Of a stretch of DNA of 64,000 bases, positions 1-8,346 are shown one piece after another. The first letter of the stretch is position 1; every line of letters starts with the position of its first letter. The DNA is from Malaciobacter halophilus (GTDB lineage Bacteria > Campylobacterota > Campylobacteria > Campylobacterales > Arcobacteraceae), in NCBI RefSeq assembly GCF_002837275.1, contig NZ_NXIF01000026.1, forward strand, positions 1 through 64,000, written 5' to 3'. The notes below the pieces were generated by a model that did not search any database, was not told where the DNA came from, and saw nothing but the letters and a program-made list of their open reading frames with translations. Position numbers and translations under genes: made by a program.

Positions 1-2
1 AA

Positions 3-164
3 CCAGTGCCTTTTGAAAAAATACAGAATTATATTTATAGGGATGAAATTAATGATATAGGTAGATTAAGAGCATTAATATATAGACTTAAACAAAAATT
101 TGAAATTAATTTCATAGAGAATGTATTTGATTTAGGTTATAAATTAAAACTATTAGATGATTAA
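3..164 (+). CDS. Response regulator, C-terminal fragment (winged helix)
   Basis: Only the last 53 residues are inside the window, so this is the 3' end of a larger gene. The visible part has the recognition-helix and wing pattern of an OmpR/PhoB-type DNA-binding domain: a segment like RLRALIYRLKQK, then a turn and ENVFDLGYKL. The stop codon overlaps the start of the downstream histidine kinase by 8 bases, an arrangement typical of translationally coupled two-component pairs. The receiver domain and its phosphoacceptor aspartate are outside the window, so the family rests on the C-terminal motif and the neighbour. The target genes cannot be inferred from this fragment. Confidence 0.75.
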   Translation, partial: PVPFEKIQNYIYRDEINDIGRLRALIYRLKQKFEINFIENVFDLGYKLKLLDD

Positions 165-1980
165 AATAAACTCTTTAAACTCAAAAATTTTCTTAAGCTT
201 TTTTATTTTAGGTATTTTTTTGTTGTCTTTATTTTTTTTGCAAGTTATTCCTCAAATGAATAAAGAGGAAAAAGAGCATACAATAAAGCAAATAGAGAAT
301 ATGATATATTTAACTAATCAACAAATAAAACTTGTTATGCGTTCAAAAAAGAATAATGGAGAAATTAGAAAAGAAGAGTTGAAGTCTATAATTGAACATG
401 AAGCAATTAGAATCACAAATAGATTAAATTTAGATAATTCAATATCTAAAATAAAAGATAAATCATATCAGTTTAGTTCAAAAAAAATTACTTGTAATAC
501 TTCTATTTTAAACAGTAATAAACATACTCTTTTTCAATTAAAAGATGAGAGTTTCAAAGAGTTTAAAGATGAATTAAAAGATTCGACTTTTTTAAGAAGA
601 GATATAAAAGATAAATATATATGTTCAACTGGAATAAGAAAATTATACTATACAAAAAAGATTAAAAAGCATAATAAGTTTTTAGTTATCTCTTGTGATA
701 TAGATAACTTTTCTACAAAAGGTGAAGAGTTTGAATTAAAATTAAAAAAAGAGATACAAAAGAGCTTTTCATTGCTTGATAGTTTTCATAAAGGTAAAGC
801 ATACTTAATGTGGCTTAATCCAAATATAAAAGATGATAAACCTTTATATAGTAAAGAAGACAGATATTTAAATGAAAAATATTGTTTGAGCAAAATATCA
901 AATTTTACATTTCCCAAAACAGGAGATTTGACACCCAAAGAGATTATACAAGCTATTGATAAAGAACCAATAAATCATTTACTAAATGGAAAAAAGAGTT
1001 TAACATGGGTAAAAAGTATTAATTTAAATAAAGATGAATATTTTTTATATCTTGTAACAATTTACGAAAAAGATTTTTTAAAACATGTAGGTTTAGCTTA
1101 TATGAGTATAATTCCTGCTGCAATTATCTCTTTTTTTATCGCAATAGTTGTTGCGCTTATTATATTTAATAGACTTTTTAAAAGTATAAATATTTTAAAA
1201 AATGTTGCATTTAAAGTTAATAAAGGAGAAAAAAATATAAGAAGTAATATAAAAGGCAAAGATGATATTGCAGTACTTGCAAAAGCTTTTGATAATATGC
1301 TGAACTCTTTAGAGGAAAATATTTCACTTTTAGATAAAAAAGTTGAAATTAAAACAAAACTTTTAAGTGATTCTTTAAAAGAGAAAGAGACTTTACTAAA
1401 AGAGATACATCATAGAGTAAAAAATAATTTAGCAATTACAATAGATTTAATTAAATTAGAAAAATCAAAAATCAAAGATAAAAAGACAAAAGATACTTTA
1501 ACAAATATACAAGAGAAAATTTTTGTAATGGAGCTACTTCATAGAAAATTATATGAATCTAAAGATTTAAATCTTATTCCTTTAAGAAATTTTATTGAAG
1601 AAATTTGCCAAGATTTAACTGCAAGTTATTTTGTTGAAGAAAAAATATCTATTAATACAGATATAGAGCAAATACATATGAATATTGATTATGCATTACC
1701 TTTAGGTCTTATAATAACTGAATTAATAACAAATAGTTTTAAATATGCTTTTAAAGATAAAGGAGAGATATTTGTAAGTTTAAAAAAAAGTGATAAAAGA
1801 TATATTTTGAAAGTAAAAGATAATGGAAAAGGTCTTGATAAAAATATAGATGTTAATAATACTAAAACTTTAGGTTTTCAAATAATTTCAAATATTGCAA
1901 AAGGACAATTATCCAGTAAACTTGAATACTTTTATGAAAAAGGAGCTACCTTTCAAATCATTTTTGAGATTAAAAGATAG
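157..1980 (+). CDS. Membrane sensor histidine kinase (HisKA_2 type)
   Basis: A 607-residue sensor kinase. A first membrane segment lies near residues 10-30. About 280 residues of putative periplasmic sensor follow, then a second membrane segment near 313-338, a HAMP-like linker and coiled coil (about 340-415), a HisKA_2 dimerisation domain and a C-terminal HATPase domain. The H-box reads EIHHRVKNNL with the phosphoacceptor His near residue 418. The ATPase N-box contains ELITNSFKYAF and the G1 box DNGKGL. The sensor region looks Cache-like by its position and a long leading helix, but I cannot name the ligand. It overlaps the upstream response regulator by 8 bases and should phosphorylate it. 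HisKA_2 kinases paired with an OmpR-type regulator are less common than classical HisKA ones. Confidence 0.9.
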   Translation: MIKINSLNSKIFLSFFILGIFLLSLFFLQVIPQMNKEEKEHTIKQIENMIYLTNQQIKLVMRSKKNNGEIRKEELKSIIEHEAIRITNRLNLDNSISKIKDKSYQFSSKKITCNTSILNSNKHTLFQLKDESFKEFKDELKDSTFLRRDIKDKYICSTGIRKLYYTKKIKKHNKFLVISCDIDNFSTKGEEFELKLKKEIQKSFSLLDSFHKGKAYLMWLNPNIKDDKPLYSKEDRYLNEKYCLSKISNFTFPKTGDLTPKEIIQAIDKEPINHLLNGKKSLTWVKSINLNKDEYFLYLVTIYEKDFLKHVGLAYMSIIPAAIISFFIAIVVALIIFNRLFKSINILKNVAFKVNKGEKNIRSNIKGKDDIAVLAKAFDNMLNSLEENISLLDKKVEIKTKLLSDSLKEKETLLKEIHHRVKNNLAITIDLIKLEKSKIKDKKTKDTLTNIQEKIFVMELLHRKLYESKDLNLIPLRNFIEEICQDLTASYFVEEKISINTDIEQIHMNIDYALPLGLIITELITNSFKYAFKDKGEIFVSLKKSDKRYILKVKDNGKGLDKNIDVNNTKTLGFQIISNIAKGQLSSKLEYFYEKGATFQIIFEIKR

Positions 1981-1993
1981 CTTCTATTTAAGA

Positions 1994-2089
1994 CTATTTC
2001 TCTTTTACAAAAAGCCCAACAGTCCAACTAAATCCAACAAATGCTAGAATAGTAAAAACTATAAATAGTAAAATTTCTGCAATAAACAT
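1994..2089 (-). CDS. 31-residue single-span membrane peptide
   Basis: A very short reading frame with strong start signals. On the minus strand an AGGGAAGGAAG purine tract ends directly before the ATG. The product begins MFIAEILLFIVFTILAF, continues with one hydrophobic helix of about 25 residues, and ends in the charged tail VKEK. It resembles small respiratory or transporter accessory peptides in size and layout, but I recognise no specific family. It lies just downstream of the UDG-like gene on the same strand, with a perfect palindrome between them, and converges with the histidine kinase. The good ribosome site, clean membrane profile and operator-like palindrome argue for a real gene; expression is not shown. 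Confidence 0.6.
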   Translation of the reverse strand: MFIAEILLFIVFTILAFVGFSWTVGLFVKEK

Positions 2090-2104
2090 CTTCCTTCCCT
2101 TATT

Positions 2105-2128
2105 ATAAATGAATGCTCATTCATTTAT
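2105..2128. promoter_or_regulatory. 24-bp perfect palindrome, TetR-type operator candidate
   Basis: Two 11-base arms, ATAAATGAATG and CATTCATTTAT, flank a 2-base centre. The core TGAATG-CT-CATTCA resembles operators of TetR-family lipid regulators such as Bacillus FadR. It sits 16 bases upstream of the ATG of the 31-residue peptide, next to its ribosome site, so a bound protein would block transcription into that gene. A TATAAT overlaps its proximal edge but is too near the start codon to be the only promoter. Operator function is inference. Confidence 0.6.
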
Positions 2129-2167
2129 CTAATAATTAATTTTAGGCTATTTTATATTATAGAGTAA

Positions 2168-2824
2168 TTAACTAAATGCTATTTTATATTCATCTACTCT
2201 AAAATCAAATGTTGAATAGTTATAATTACTCATTTTTCTTTTTTTGTAAAGTAAATTAGTAGCTATTGAACGGTTTGCAGCATTTGAAGGCGAAGTTAAA
2301 CTATAAATAGTAATAACTCTATTTTCAAAACTAAGTAGATGTTTTCTAATTTGATTATTTTCAATTTTTTGTAGTTTTAAGTTATTCTTTTTTATAAGTT
2401 TTCTAAAAAAGAATTCTGGTCCATTTTTACTATTTTTCCCTGTAAAAATAATCTTTTTTATATTCTTATATTCTTTTAAATAAGAAATTAAATCTCTTAA
2501 TATAATATCTTGCATTCCTAAATCACTTGCGTCAATATTCTCTCTTTTACATGATGCAACAATATCACAAATACCAATTTTATAAGATTTAAGAAACTCT
2601 TTTCTTTGTTTTATTGCATCTTTTGAATTATCATAAAGAAGATTTAGATTATAAATTTTATCTAATACTTGCCATAAAAGATTATCTTGTGAGCCATAAC
2701 AAAAATCAACATCTTTAGATTTAAAACTTTTTTTTGAGAATCTAAAAGGAGGTAATGTTCCAATAATTAAAGTTTTTGTATTTTTAAAAATAAAAGGTTT
2801 GTATGGATGAAAATGCAAAAACAA
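2168..2824 (-). CDS. Uracil-DNA glycosylase superfamily protein
   Basis: A 218-residue protein with marks of the UDG superfamily. An N-terminal strand leads into GTLPP (about residues 23-27), followed by CYGSQDNLLWQVL, which matches the family pattern of a small motif followed by N-x-L/F-W. Further on are GICDIVASC and a C-terminal LTSPSNAANRS, in the position of the serine/proline DNA-intercalating loop. These proteins excise uracil, hypoxanthine or mismatched bases, and this layout is closest to the branch often annotated DNA-deoxyinosine or mismatch-specific glycosylase. Substrate specificity cannot be read from the sequence. It is transcribed away from murI and may be cotranscribed with the downstream 31-residue peptide. 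Confidence 0.75.
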   Translation of the reverse strand: MFLHFHPYKPFIFKNTKTLIIGTLPPFRFSKKSFKSKDVDFCYGSQDNLLWQVLDKIYNLNLLYDNSKDAIKQRKEFLKSYKIGICDIVASCKRENIDASDLGMQDIILRDLISYLKEYKNIKKIIFTGKNSKNGPEFFFRKLIKKNNLKLQKIENNQIRKHLLSFENRVITIYSLTSPSNAANRSIATNLLYKKRKMSNYNYSTFDFRVDEYKIAFS

Positions 2825-2900
2825 AAATATCCTTATAAATGATTTTAAAAATTTAAATTTTATAGTTTTTATTTTAACAAAGTAGTTATCAAATTTTTGT

Positions 2901-2906
2901 TATAAT
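2901..2906 (+). promoter_or_regulatory. -10 box for murI-dnaX
   Basis: A perfect TATAAT lies 27 bases before the TTG start of murI and is preceded by T-rich sequence. No strong -35 is obvious, which is common in Campylobacterota sigma-70 promoters. A GTAAAAG purine patch lies just before the TTG. Confidence 0.6.
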
Positions 2907-2932
2907 CAGCCAAAATTGATATAAGGTAAAAG

Positions 2933-3730
2933 TTGAAGATTGGAGTATTTGATTCTGGACTAGGTGGTCTTACAGTAGTTAAGGCTATAAAGCAAAGCTT
3001 TAAAGGTGCAGATATTTTATATATTGCAGATACTATTTTTGCTCCATATGGAGATAAAAGCCATGAAGACATAAGAAATAGGTGTATTAAAATCGCTGAT
3101 TTTTTAATAAAAGTTCATAATATACAAGCATTGATTGTAGCTTGTAACACTGCAACTTCAGCTGCAATAAAAGAGTTAAGACAGCAATATCCAAACTTAA
3201 TAGTAATTGGAACAGAGCCTGGAATTAAACCAGCAATTTTATTAACAAAAAGTTTAAATATTGGTGTTTTAGCTACAACAGCAACTTTAAAAGGGGAGAA
3301 GTATCAGCTTTTAGTAGATAAGTTTGCTAAAAATATAGATATTAAATTATATGAGCAAGCTTGTTGTGGTTTAGTAGAACAGATAGAAAAGGGTGAAATT
3401 GACTCTTTAAAAACTAAGCAAATGCTAAAAAATTGGCTTGAGCCTATGAAAAAAAGTGGTGTTGATACTATTGTTTTAGGATGTACTCATTATCCAATTA
3501 TTAGTGATGTTATTAAATCTATTATGGGTGATGAAATTAATTTAATTCAAACAGGTGAAGCAATAGCAAATAGATTAAATTATTTGTGTGAACAAAAGGG
3601 ACATTGTAAAAAACATCCCTTGAAAATATCAATTTTTTACACAGGTATAATTAATAAAAATATGATAAAAAGAATTTTTCAAGATTATAATGATATAGAA
3701 GAAATAGAAGTAAGGAAATGTGAAATATGA
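2933..3730 (+). CDS. murI: Glutamate racemase
   Basis: Converts L-glutamate to D-glutamate for peptidoglycan in the cytoplasm. The 265-residue length is normal. The N-terminal IGVFDSGLGGLTV motif is characteristic. The two catalytic cysteines are seen in VACNTATSAA (Cys71) and GCTHYP (about Cys184). Translation most likely starts at TTG, because the family N-terminus begins exactly there (MKIGVFDSG) and the nearby -10 box leaves no room for an earlier start. The stop codon overlaps the dnaX start in an ATGA junction, so the two genes are probably translationally coupled. Confidence 0.97.
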   Translation: MKIGVFDSGLGGLTVVKAIKQSFKGADILYIADTIFAPYGDKSHEDIRNRCIKIADFLIKVHNIQALIVACNTATSAAIKELRQQYPNLIVIGTEPGIKPAILLTKSLNIGVLATTATLKGEKYQLLVDKFAKNIDIKLYEQACCGLVEQIEKGEIDSLKTKQMLKNWLEPMKKSGVDTIVLGCTHYPIISDVIKSIMGDEINLIQTGEAIANRLNYLCEQKGHCKKHPLKISIFYTGIINKNMIKRIFQDYNDIEEIEVRKCEI

Positions 3731-5871
3731 GTGATGTTAATATAGAGAAAAAAGTTTTAGCTTTAAAGTATAGACCAAAAAGATTTGAAGATTTAGTTGG
3801 ACAAAGTACTATTTCACAAACACTATCACTTGCTTTAGATTCAAATAGATTATCCCATGCATATCTTTTTAGTGGTTTAAGAGGAAGTGGAAAAACAAGT
3901 ACAGCAAGAATTATGGCAAAAGCTTTATTATGCTCAAATGGACCTACTTCAAAACCTTGTGAAACTTGTGAAAATTGTCAAAGTGCAAATGCAAATAGAC
4001 ACTTAGATATTATAGAAATGGATGCTGCTTCAAATAGAGGAATTGATGATATTAAAGATTTGATTGAGCATACTAAGTATAAGCCAAGTAGTGCAAGATT
4101 TAAAGTATTTATTATTGATGAGGTTCATATGCTTACAACGCAAGCTTTTAATGCTTTATTAAAAACATTAGAAGAGCCTCCTTCTTTTGTAAAATTTATT
4201 TTAGCTACAACTGATCCTTTAAAACTTCCTGCAACAATACTAAGTAGAACTCAACATTTTAGATTCAATAAAATCTCAAATGCTGATGTAATTCATCATC
4301 TATCGCATATTTTAAATGAAGAGAATATTGATTATGAAACAGATGCTTTAGAAATTCTTTCAAGAAGTGGACAAGGTAGTTTAAGAGATACTTTAACACT
4401 ACTTGACCAAGCAATTATTTTTTCTAAAGGCAAAATAAATACTATTTCAGTTGTTGAAATGTTAGGTTTAATAGAGCCTAAAGTTATGGATGAAATATTT
4501 GATATTGTTTTAAATAAAAAAGATGTTACAAGCTTAGTAAGAGAGTTAGAAAACTATGAAGTATCACAAGTTTGTGATGAAATGACAATTTATTTAAAGC
4601 AAAGAATGCTAGAAAAAGATGCTAAATTTGACCTTTTATTATTTGATAGATTTTTTAGAATCTTAGCTGATGCTAAGCATTTACTTGCTTTAAATTCTGA
4701 TGCTAGTTTTGTATTGATTTTAACGCTTTTAAAAATGCAAGAGGCTACAAATTTAAAAAGTATTCAAGATATTATAAATCAAGTAGAGCAGTTAGAAGTT
4801 CAACCAGCTGTAAAAGAAGCTATTTCAAAACAAAAAGTAGTTGAACATGCACAAAATGATACAAATCATATTTATGAAGAACCAAAGCAAAATGATACTG
4901 TTCAAGTACAAGAGCAAGAAGAGGTTTTAAAAGTAGAAAAAGAGCATATTGAAGAATTAAAACAAGAACCAGTAAAACAAGAATCTTACTCTTATGAACA
5001 AGATGAAGAAACACAAATACAAGAACCTACGATTGCTGATTTAGCTATGAGTAGCTCAAATACAATTTCTTTAGATAGTATTGATGCAGTTGCTTTTGAA
5101 ACACCATTTGATGAAGATATTGATGAGCTTATTTCAAATAATACACAAAATAGTGAAATAAATAGTAATGAAAATAAAAATAGTTTACAAGAAGAAAATA
5201 AAATAGATAACCAAGATGAATTTTTTGATAAAGTTGAACAAACAACAACTGCTATAAATGAAAATTTAGCTCAAAAGAGTACTCAAATAGAAGAAGACAG
5301 TAGTATAGATGCATTAGATGAGGCTATTAATTCAAGATTGCAACAAGAGCAAGACCCAAATGAAAAACTATATGAACAAGTTATAAATAGAGTTTATGAT
5401 AGGGATGTAAGACTTGGAGAGTGTTTTGAAGATAATTTCGTATATAAAAGTTTTGAAAATAGTAAATTGGAAATTATTTCTTATGCACAAGGAGAAGAGA
5501 GAAAGTTTTTATTTAAGCATTTTGGAATATTGAAAACTTTTATTTATGATGTATTTGGACACGAAACAGAATTAGATTTTATTAAAGATGACTCCTCTTC
5601 TCAAAATCAAAAAAAAAAATCTAATATAGATGAACAAACAAATCAATTAGAAAATACACAAGATGTTGAAGAAGAAAATATTGAAGAACCACAGGCAATA
5701 GAAGAGGATTTAGCAGGTGGTTCTGGATGTGTAGCAACAATGCACAATAGCGCAAATCCAGCACCTTCTTCACAAGAATTACAAATCAATGATATATTAA
5801 ATTCAAAGATGTTAAATAAAGCAAAAGAGCTTTTTGATATAAAAAAAATAACAGTTAAGACAAAAACTTAA
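3727..5871 (+). CDS. dnaX: DNA polymerase III subunit gamma/tau
   Basis: Clamp-loader ATPase of the replicative polymerase. The N-terminal AAA+ module shows Walker A GLRGSGKT (residues 50-57), the zinc ligands Cys69, Cys78, Cys81 and Cys84, Walker B with DE at 131-132, and an ILSRTQHF sensor segment. Domain III follows to about residue 365. The rest is a long Glu/Gln/Asn-rich linker, unlikely to be folded, then a short conserved-looking tail that includes GGSGCVATMHNS and an amphipathic end. Codons 629-631 lie in a run of eleven A residues (5609-5619), a possible slippage site; slippage there would remove only the tail, not yield a classical short gamma. Acid-rich composition of the linker is normal for this subunit. 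Confidence 0.97.
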   Translation: MSDVNIEKKVLALKYRPKRFEDLVGQSTISQTLSLALDSNRLSHAYLFSGLRGSGKTSTARIMAKALLCSNGPTSKPCETCENCQSANANRHLDIIEMDAASNRGIDDIKDLIEHTKYKPSSARFKVFIIDEVHMLTTQAFNALLKTLEEPPSFVKFILATTDPLKLPATILSRTQHFRFNKISNADVIHHLSHILNEENIDYETDALEILSRSGQGSLRDTLTLLDQAIIFSKGKINTISVVEMLGLIEPKVMDEIFDIVLNKKDVTSLVRELENYEVSQVCDEMTIYLKQRMLEKDAKFDLLLFDRFFRILADAKHLLALNSDASFVLILTLLKMQEATNLKSIQDIINQVEQLEVQPAVKEAISKQKVVEHAQNDTNHIYEEPKQNDTVQVQEQEEVLKVEKEHIEELKQEPVKQESYSYEQDEETQIQEPTIADLAMSSSNTISLDSIDAVAFETPFDEDIDELISNNTQNSEINSNENKNSLQEENKIDNQDEFFDKVEQTTTAINENLAQKSTQIEEDSSIDALDEAINSRLQQEQDPNEKLYEQVINRVYDRDVRLGECFEDNFVYKSFENSKLEIISYAQGEERKFLFKHFGILKTFIYDVFGHETELDFIKDDSSSQNQKKKSNIDEQTNQLENTQDVEEENIEEPQAIEEDLAGGSGCVATMHNSANPAPSSQELQINDILNSKMLNKAKELFDIKKITVKTKT

Positions 5872-5942
5872 AAGAGTGCTTTATTTATGGCATTTAAGTC
5901 ATCTTTGAATATAATAATTTGAAATTTATAAAAGGAGATTTT

Positions 5943-6779
5943 ATGTCTTTTCTATCAAAAACACTGCTTGTAAGTACTCTATTTGTAAGTAGTATTTATG
6001 CAAACAGTATTGATGATAAAGTTTTACAGTTTGAAAAAAATCGATTCTCCAATAACAAACGTGTAGAGATTAAAAACTTATCAATTAATTTAAAAAAGAG
6101 TTTACCTGTTAAACAATGGTATGGATTTATTATAGATGTTGAAGCAAAAATTGCAGATAAACAGATTAAAGCAAAGGATATTATTTTTTCAAATGGAGAA
6201 GTAGTAGCACCAGATTTGTTTGATATTAATACAGGAAATTCATTAAAAGAGTTAATGACTCCAACTTTAACAAATAAATATTATGATGAAAAAAGGTTAA
6301 TTGCAGGAAATCATAATGCAAAAGATAAAATTGTAATTTTTTCTGACCCTTTATGCCCTTTTTGTTTAGATTATGTTCCTGATATTATTAGATATGTTAA
6401 GAAGAATAAGAAAAATGTTGCTTTATACTATTATCATTTCCCTTTACTTCAAATACATCAAGCTGCAAATGCTTTATCAAAAGCTATGTTAGTTGCTTCT
6501 AAAAAAGGAGTAAAAGATGTGACTTTAAAAGTTTATGAAGCAGACTTTGAACAATACTTTGAAGCAGATGAAACAGATGAAAAAAAGATTTTAAACGCAT
6601 TTAATAAAGTTATTAAAACAAATATTACACTTGATGAAATTCAAAATAAAGATATTTTAAAAGAAATAGCAACTGATATTACTATGGGCGAAGATGTTTT
6701 AGTTCAAGGAACTCCAACAATCTTTGTAAATGGTGAACAAGACAAAACAAAAAATAGATATAAACAAGTAGGAAAATAG
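5943..6779 (+). CDS. Periplasmic DsbA/DsbC-like thiol-disulfide protein
   Basis: A secreted thioredoxin-fold oxidoreductase. The start chosen is the ATG after AAAGGAGATTTT, giving MSFLSKTLLVSTLFVSSIYA as a signal peptide; an upstream TTG would bury this ribosome site. The mature part has an N-terminal helical and dimerisation-type region, then the redox motif FSDPLCPFC (Cys138 and Cys141) and the cis-proline loop QGTPTIFVNG. These are diagnostic of the DsbA/DsbC/thioredoxin-4 group. It could act as an oxidase or an isomerase; the CPFC dipeptide does not decide. One base separates it from hemC, so the two are probably cotranscribed. Confidence 0.88.
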   Translation: MSFLSKTLLVSTLFVSSIYANSIDDKVLQFEKNRFSNNKRVEIKNLSINLKKSLPVKQWYGFIIDVEAKIADKQIKAKDIIFSNGEVVAPDLFDINTGNSLKELMTPTLTNKYYDEKRLIAGNHNAKDKIVIFSDPLCPFCLDYVPDIIRYVKKNKKNVALYYYHFPLLQIHQAANALSKAMLVASKKGVKDVTLKVYEADFEQYFEADETDEKKILNAFNKVIKTNITLDEIQNKDILKEIATDITMGEDVLVQGTPTIFVNGEQDKTKNRYKQVGK

Positions 6780-6780
6780 A

Positions 6781-7722
6781 ATGAAAAAACTAGTAATAGC
6801 AACAAGAAAAAGTAAATTAGCTTTATGGCAAAGTGAATATATAAAAGAGCAATTAAATAAGCATTATCCTGATATGGAAATTGAGTTAGAAACATTTTCA
6901 ACTAAAGCTGATAAGATTTTAGATGTACCTTTAGCAAAAATTGGTGGAAAAGGACTATTTACTAAAGAGTTAGAAATAGCACTTTTAAATAAACAAGCAG
7001 ATATTGCAGTTCACAGTTTAAAAGATGTTCCAGTAGAGTTTGAAGAAGGGTTTAAACTTGCAGCTGTTACAAAAAGATTTGACCCAAGGGATGCATTTTT
7101 AAGTCAAAACTATGATAGTATTGAAAACTTACCACAAAATGCGGTAGTTGGAACAACTAGTCTTAGAAGAAGAATGGAAATAAAAATGCTAAGACCAGAT
7201 GTTGTATTAAAAGATTTAAGAGGAAATATTAATACTAGAATTGCAAAACTAAAAGCAGGGGAGTATGATGCTATTATTTTAGCAGCAACTGGTGTACAAA
7301 AACTTCAAATTGAAGATGAAGTTAATTATTTTGTACCTGTTTCAACAGAAGATATGACTCCATCAATGGGACAAGCAACACTTGGAATCGAAACTTTAGA
7401 TAATAAAGAATTAATTGAATTATTATCTGTGTTACATGATGATGATGCTCATATTGAATCTACAATTGAAAGAGATTTTGTTAGAGTATTAGAAGGTGGA
7501 TGTCAAGTTCCTATTGGAATAAAAGCAACTTTGAGTGAAGATAAAAAAAGTGTAAAAGTTGATGCAATAGTTGGAATGCCAGATGCAAGTGAATATATAC
7601 AAGATAGTATGACAGTTGATGTAAGTAAATTTGAAACAGTTGGTAAAGAAATGGCACAAAAATTCATACAAAAAGGTGCAAAAGAGTTATTAGCTAAAGC
7701 AGAAAAGGTTGCTTTTCAATAA
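6781..7722 (+). CDS. hemC: Hydroxymethylbilane synthase (porphobilinogen deaminase)
   Basis: Polymerises four porphobilinogen units into hydroxymethylbilane during heme and siroheme synthesis. The 313-residue length is standard. Seen motifs are the N-terminal IATRKSKLALWQ, the HSLKDVP active-site loop, GTTSLRRR, DLRGNINTR, and the cofactor-anchoring cysteine in EGGCQVPIG (Cys241). It directly follows the DsbA-like gene. The window also encodes heme-containing FrdC and a siroheme reductase, which need products of this pathway, but no other heme gene is adjacent. Confidence 0.97.
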   Translation: MKKLVIATRKSKLALWQSEYIKEQLNKHYPDMEIELETFSTKADKILDVPLAKIGGKGLFTKELEIALLNKQADIAVHSLKDVPVEFEEGFKLAAVTKRFDPRDAFLSQNYDSIENLPQNAVVGTTSLRRRMEIKMLRPDVVLKDLRGNINTRIAKLKAGEYDAIILAATGVQKLQIEDEVNYFVPVSTEDMTPSMGQATLGIETLDNKELIELLSVLHDDDAHIESTIERDFVRVLEGGCQVPIGIKATLSEDKKSVKVDAIVGMPDASEYIQDSMTVDVSKFETVGKEMAQKFIQKGAKELLAKAEKVAFQ

Positions 7723-7728
7723 TTTGTG

Positions 7729-7734
7729 TATAAT
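7729..7734 (+). promoter_or_regulatory. -10 box for the cysteine hydrolase
   Basis: TATAAT just after the hemC stop. It overlaps the upstream in-frame ATG at 7737, so transcripts from it must use the ATG at 7767, which has TTAGGAGAGACA before it. This decides the start of the next gene. Confidence 0.55.
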
Positions 7735-7766
7735 TAATGTCAATCTTAAATAAATTAGGAGAGACA

Positions 7767-8309
7767 ATGAGAATAGATGTTGAGCAGAGTTTATTTTGTT
7801 TAGTTGATGTTCAAGAAAAACTTTTCCCTCATATAAGAGAGAATGAGCAGTTAGAAAAGCGTCTTGTTACATTAATAAAGGGTTTAAAAGTATTAAAAGT
7901 TCCTTTTATTGTTAATGAACAATACAAAAAAGGAATAGGAGAAACTATACCTAGTTTAAGAGAGTTTGTTGAAGAAGATCCTCACTTTGAGAAAACAACA
8001 TTTTCTTGTTGTAAAACTGAAACAACATTAGAAGCAATTAAAGCACATAATAAAAAGTTTGTAATTGTAGCTGGTATTGAAACTCATGTTTGTGTTTTAC
8101 AAACTTGTATTGATTTACTTGAAGCTGGATTACAACCTGTGTTAGTTACTGATTGTGTAAGTTCAAGAAAAGAGCATGATACAAAAGTAGCTTTAGATAG
8201 ATTAATTCAAGCTGGAGTAATTCCTACAACTTATGAGTCATTACTTTTTGAATTAACAGTAAATGCAAAAAATCCAGTATTTAAAGAGATTTCCTCTTTA
8301 GTAAAATAA
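7767..8309 (+). CDS. Isochorismatase-family cysteine hydrolase
   Basis: A 180-residue alpha/beta hydrolase-like amidase of the isochorismatase/YcaC group. The catalytic Asp is in LVDVQEKLF near the N-terminus, a Lys lies in EKTTFS, and the nucleophilic Cys in GIETHVCVLQT. The VTDCVSSRKEHD segment is typical of YcaC-like members. The start is set by the TTAGGAGAGACA ribosome site and the overlapping -10 box. The substrate is unknown; family members hydrolyse amides or act on small aromatic or carbamate compounds. It stands alone between hemC and a strong terminator. Confidence 0.88.
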   Translation: MRIDVEQSLFCLVDVQEKLFPHIRENEQLEKRLVTLIKGLKVLKVPFIVNEQYKKGIGETIPSLREFVEEDPHFEKTTFSCCKTETTLEAIKAHNKKFVIVAGIETHVCVLQTCIDLLEAGLQPVLVTDCVSSRKEHDTKVALDRLIQAGVIPTTYESLLFELTVNAKNPVFKEISSLVK

Positions 8310-8337
8310 AAAGGTCTTGATTTTCAAGACCTTTTTT
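8309..8337. terminator. Bidirectional terminator, cysteine hydrolase/prpF
   Basis: A 12-base stem (AAAAGGTCTTGA and its complement) with a 3-base loop is followed by a T run. The A run on its left makes it work for both convergent genes. Confidence 0.9.
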
Positions 8338-8346
8338 ATAAAAGTA

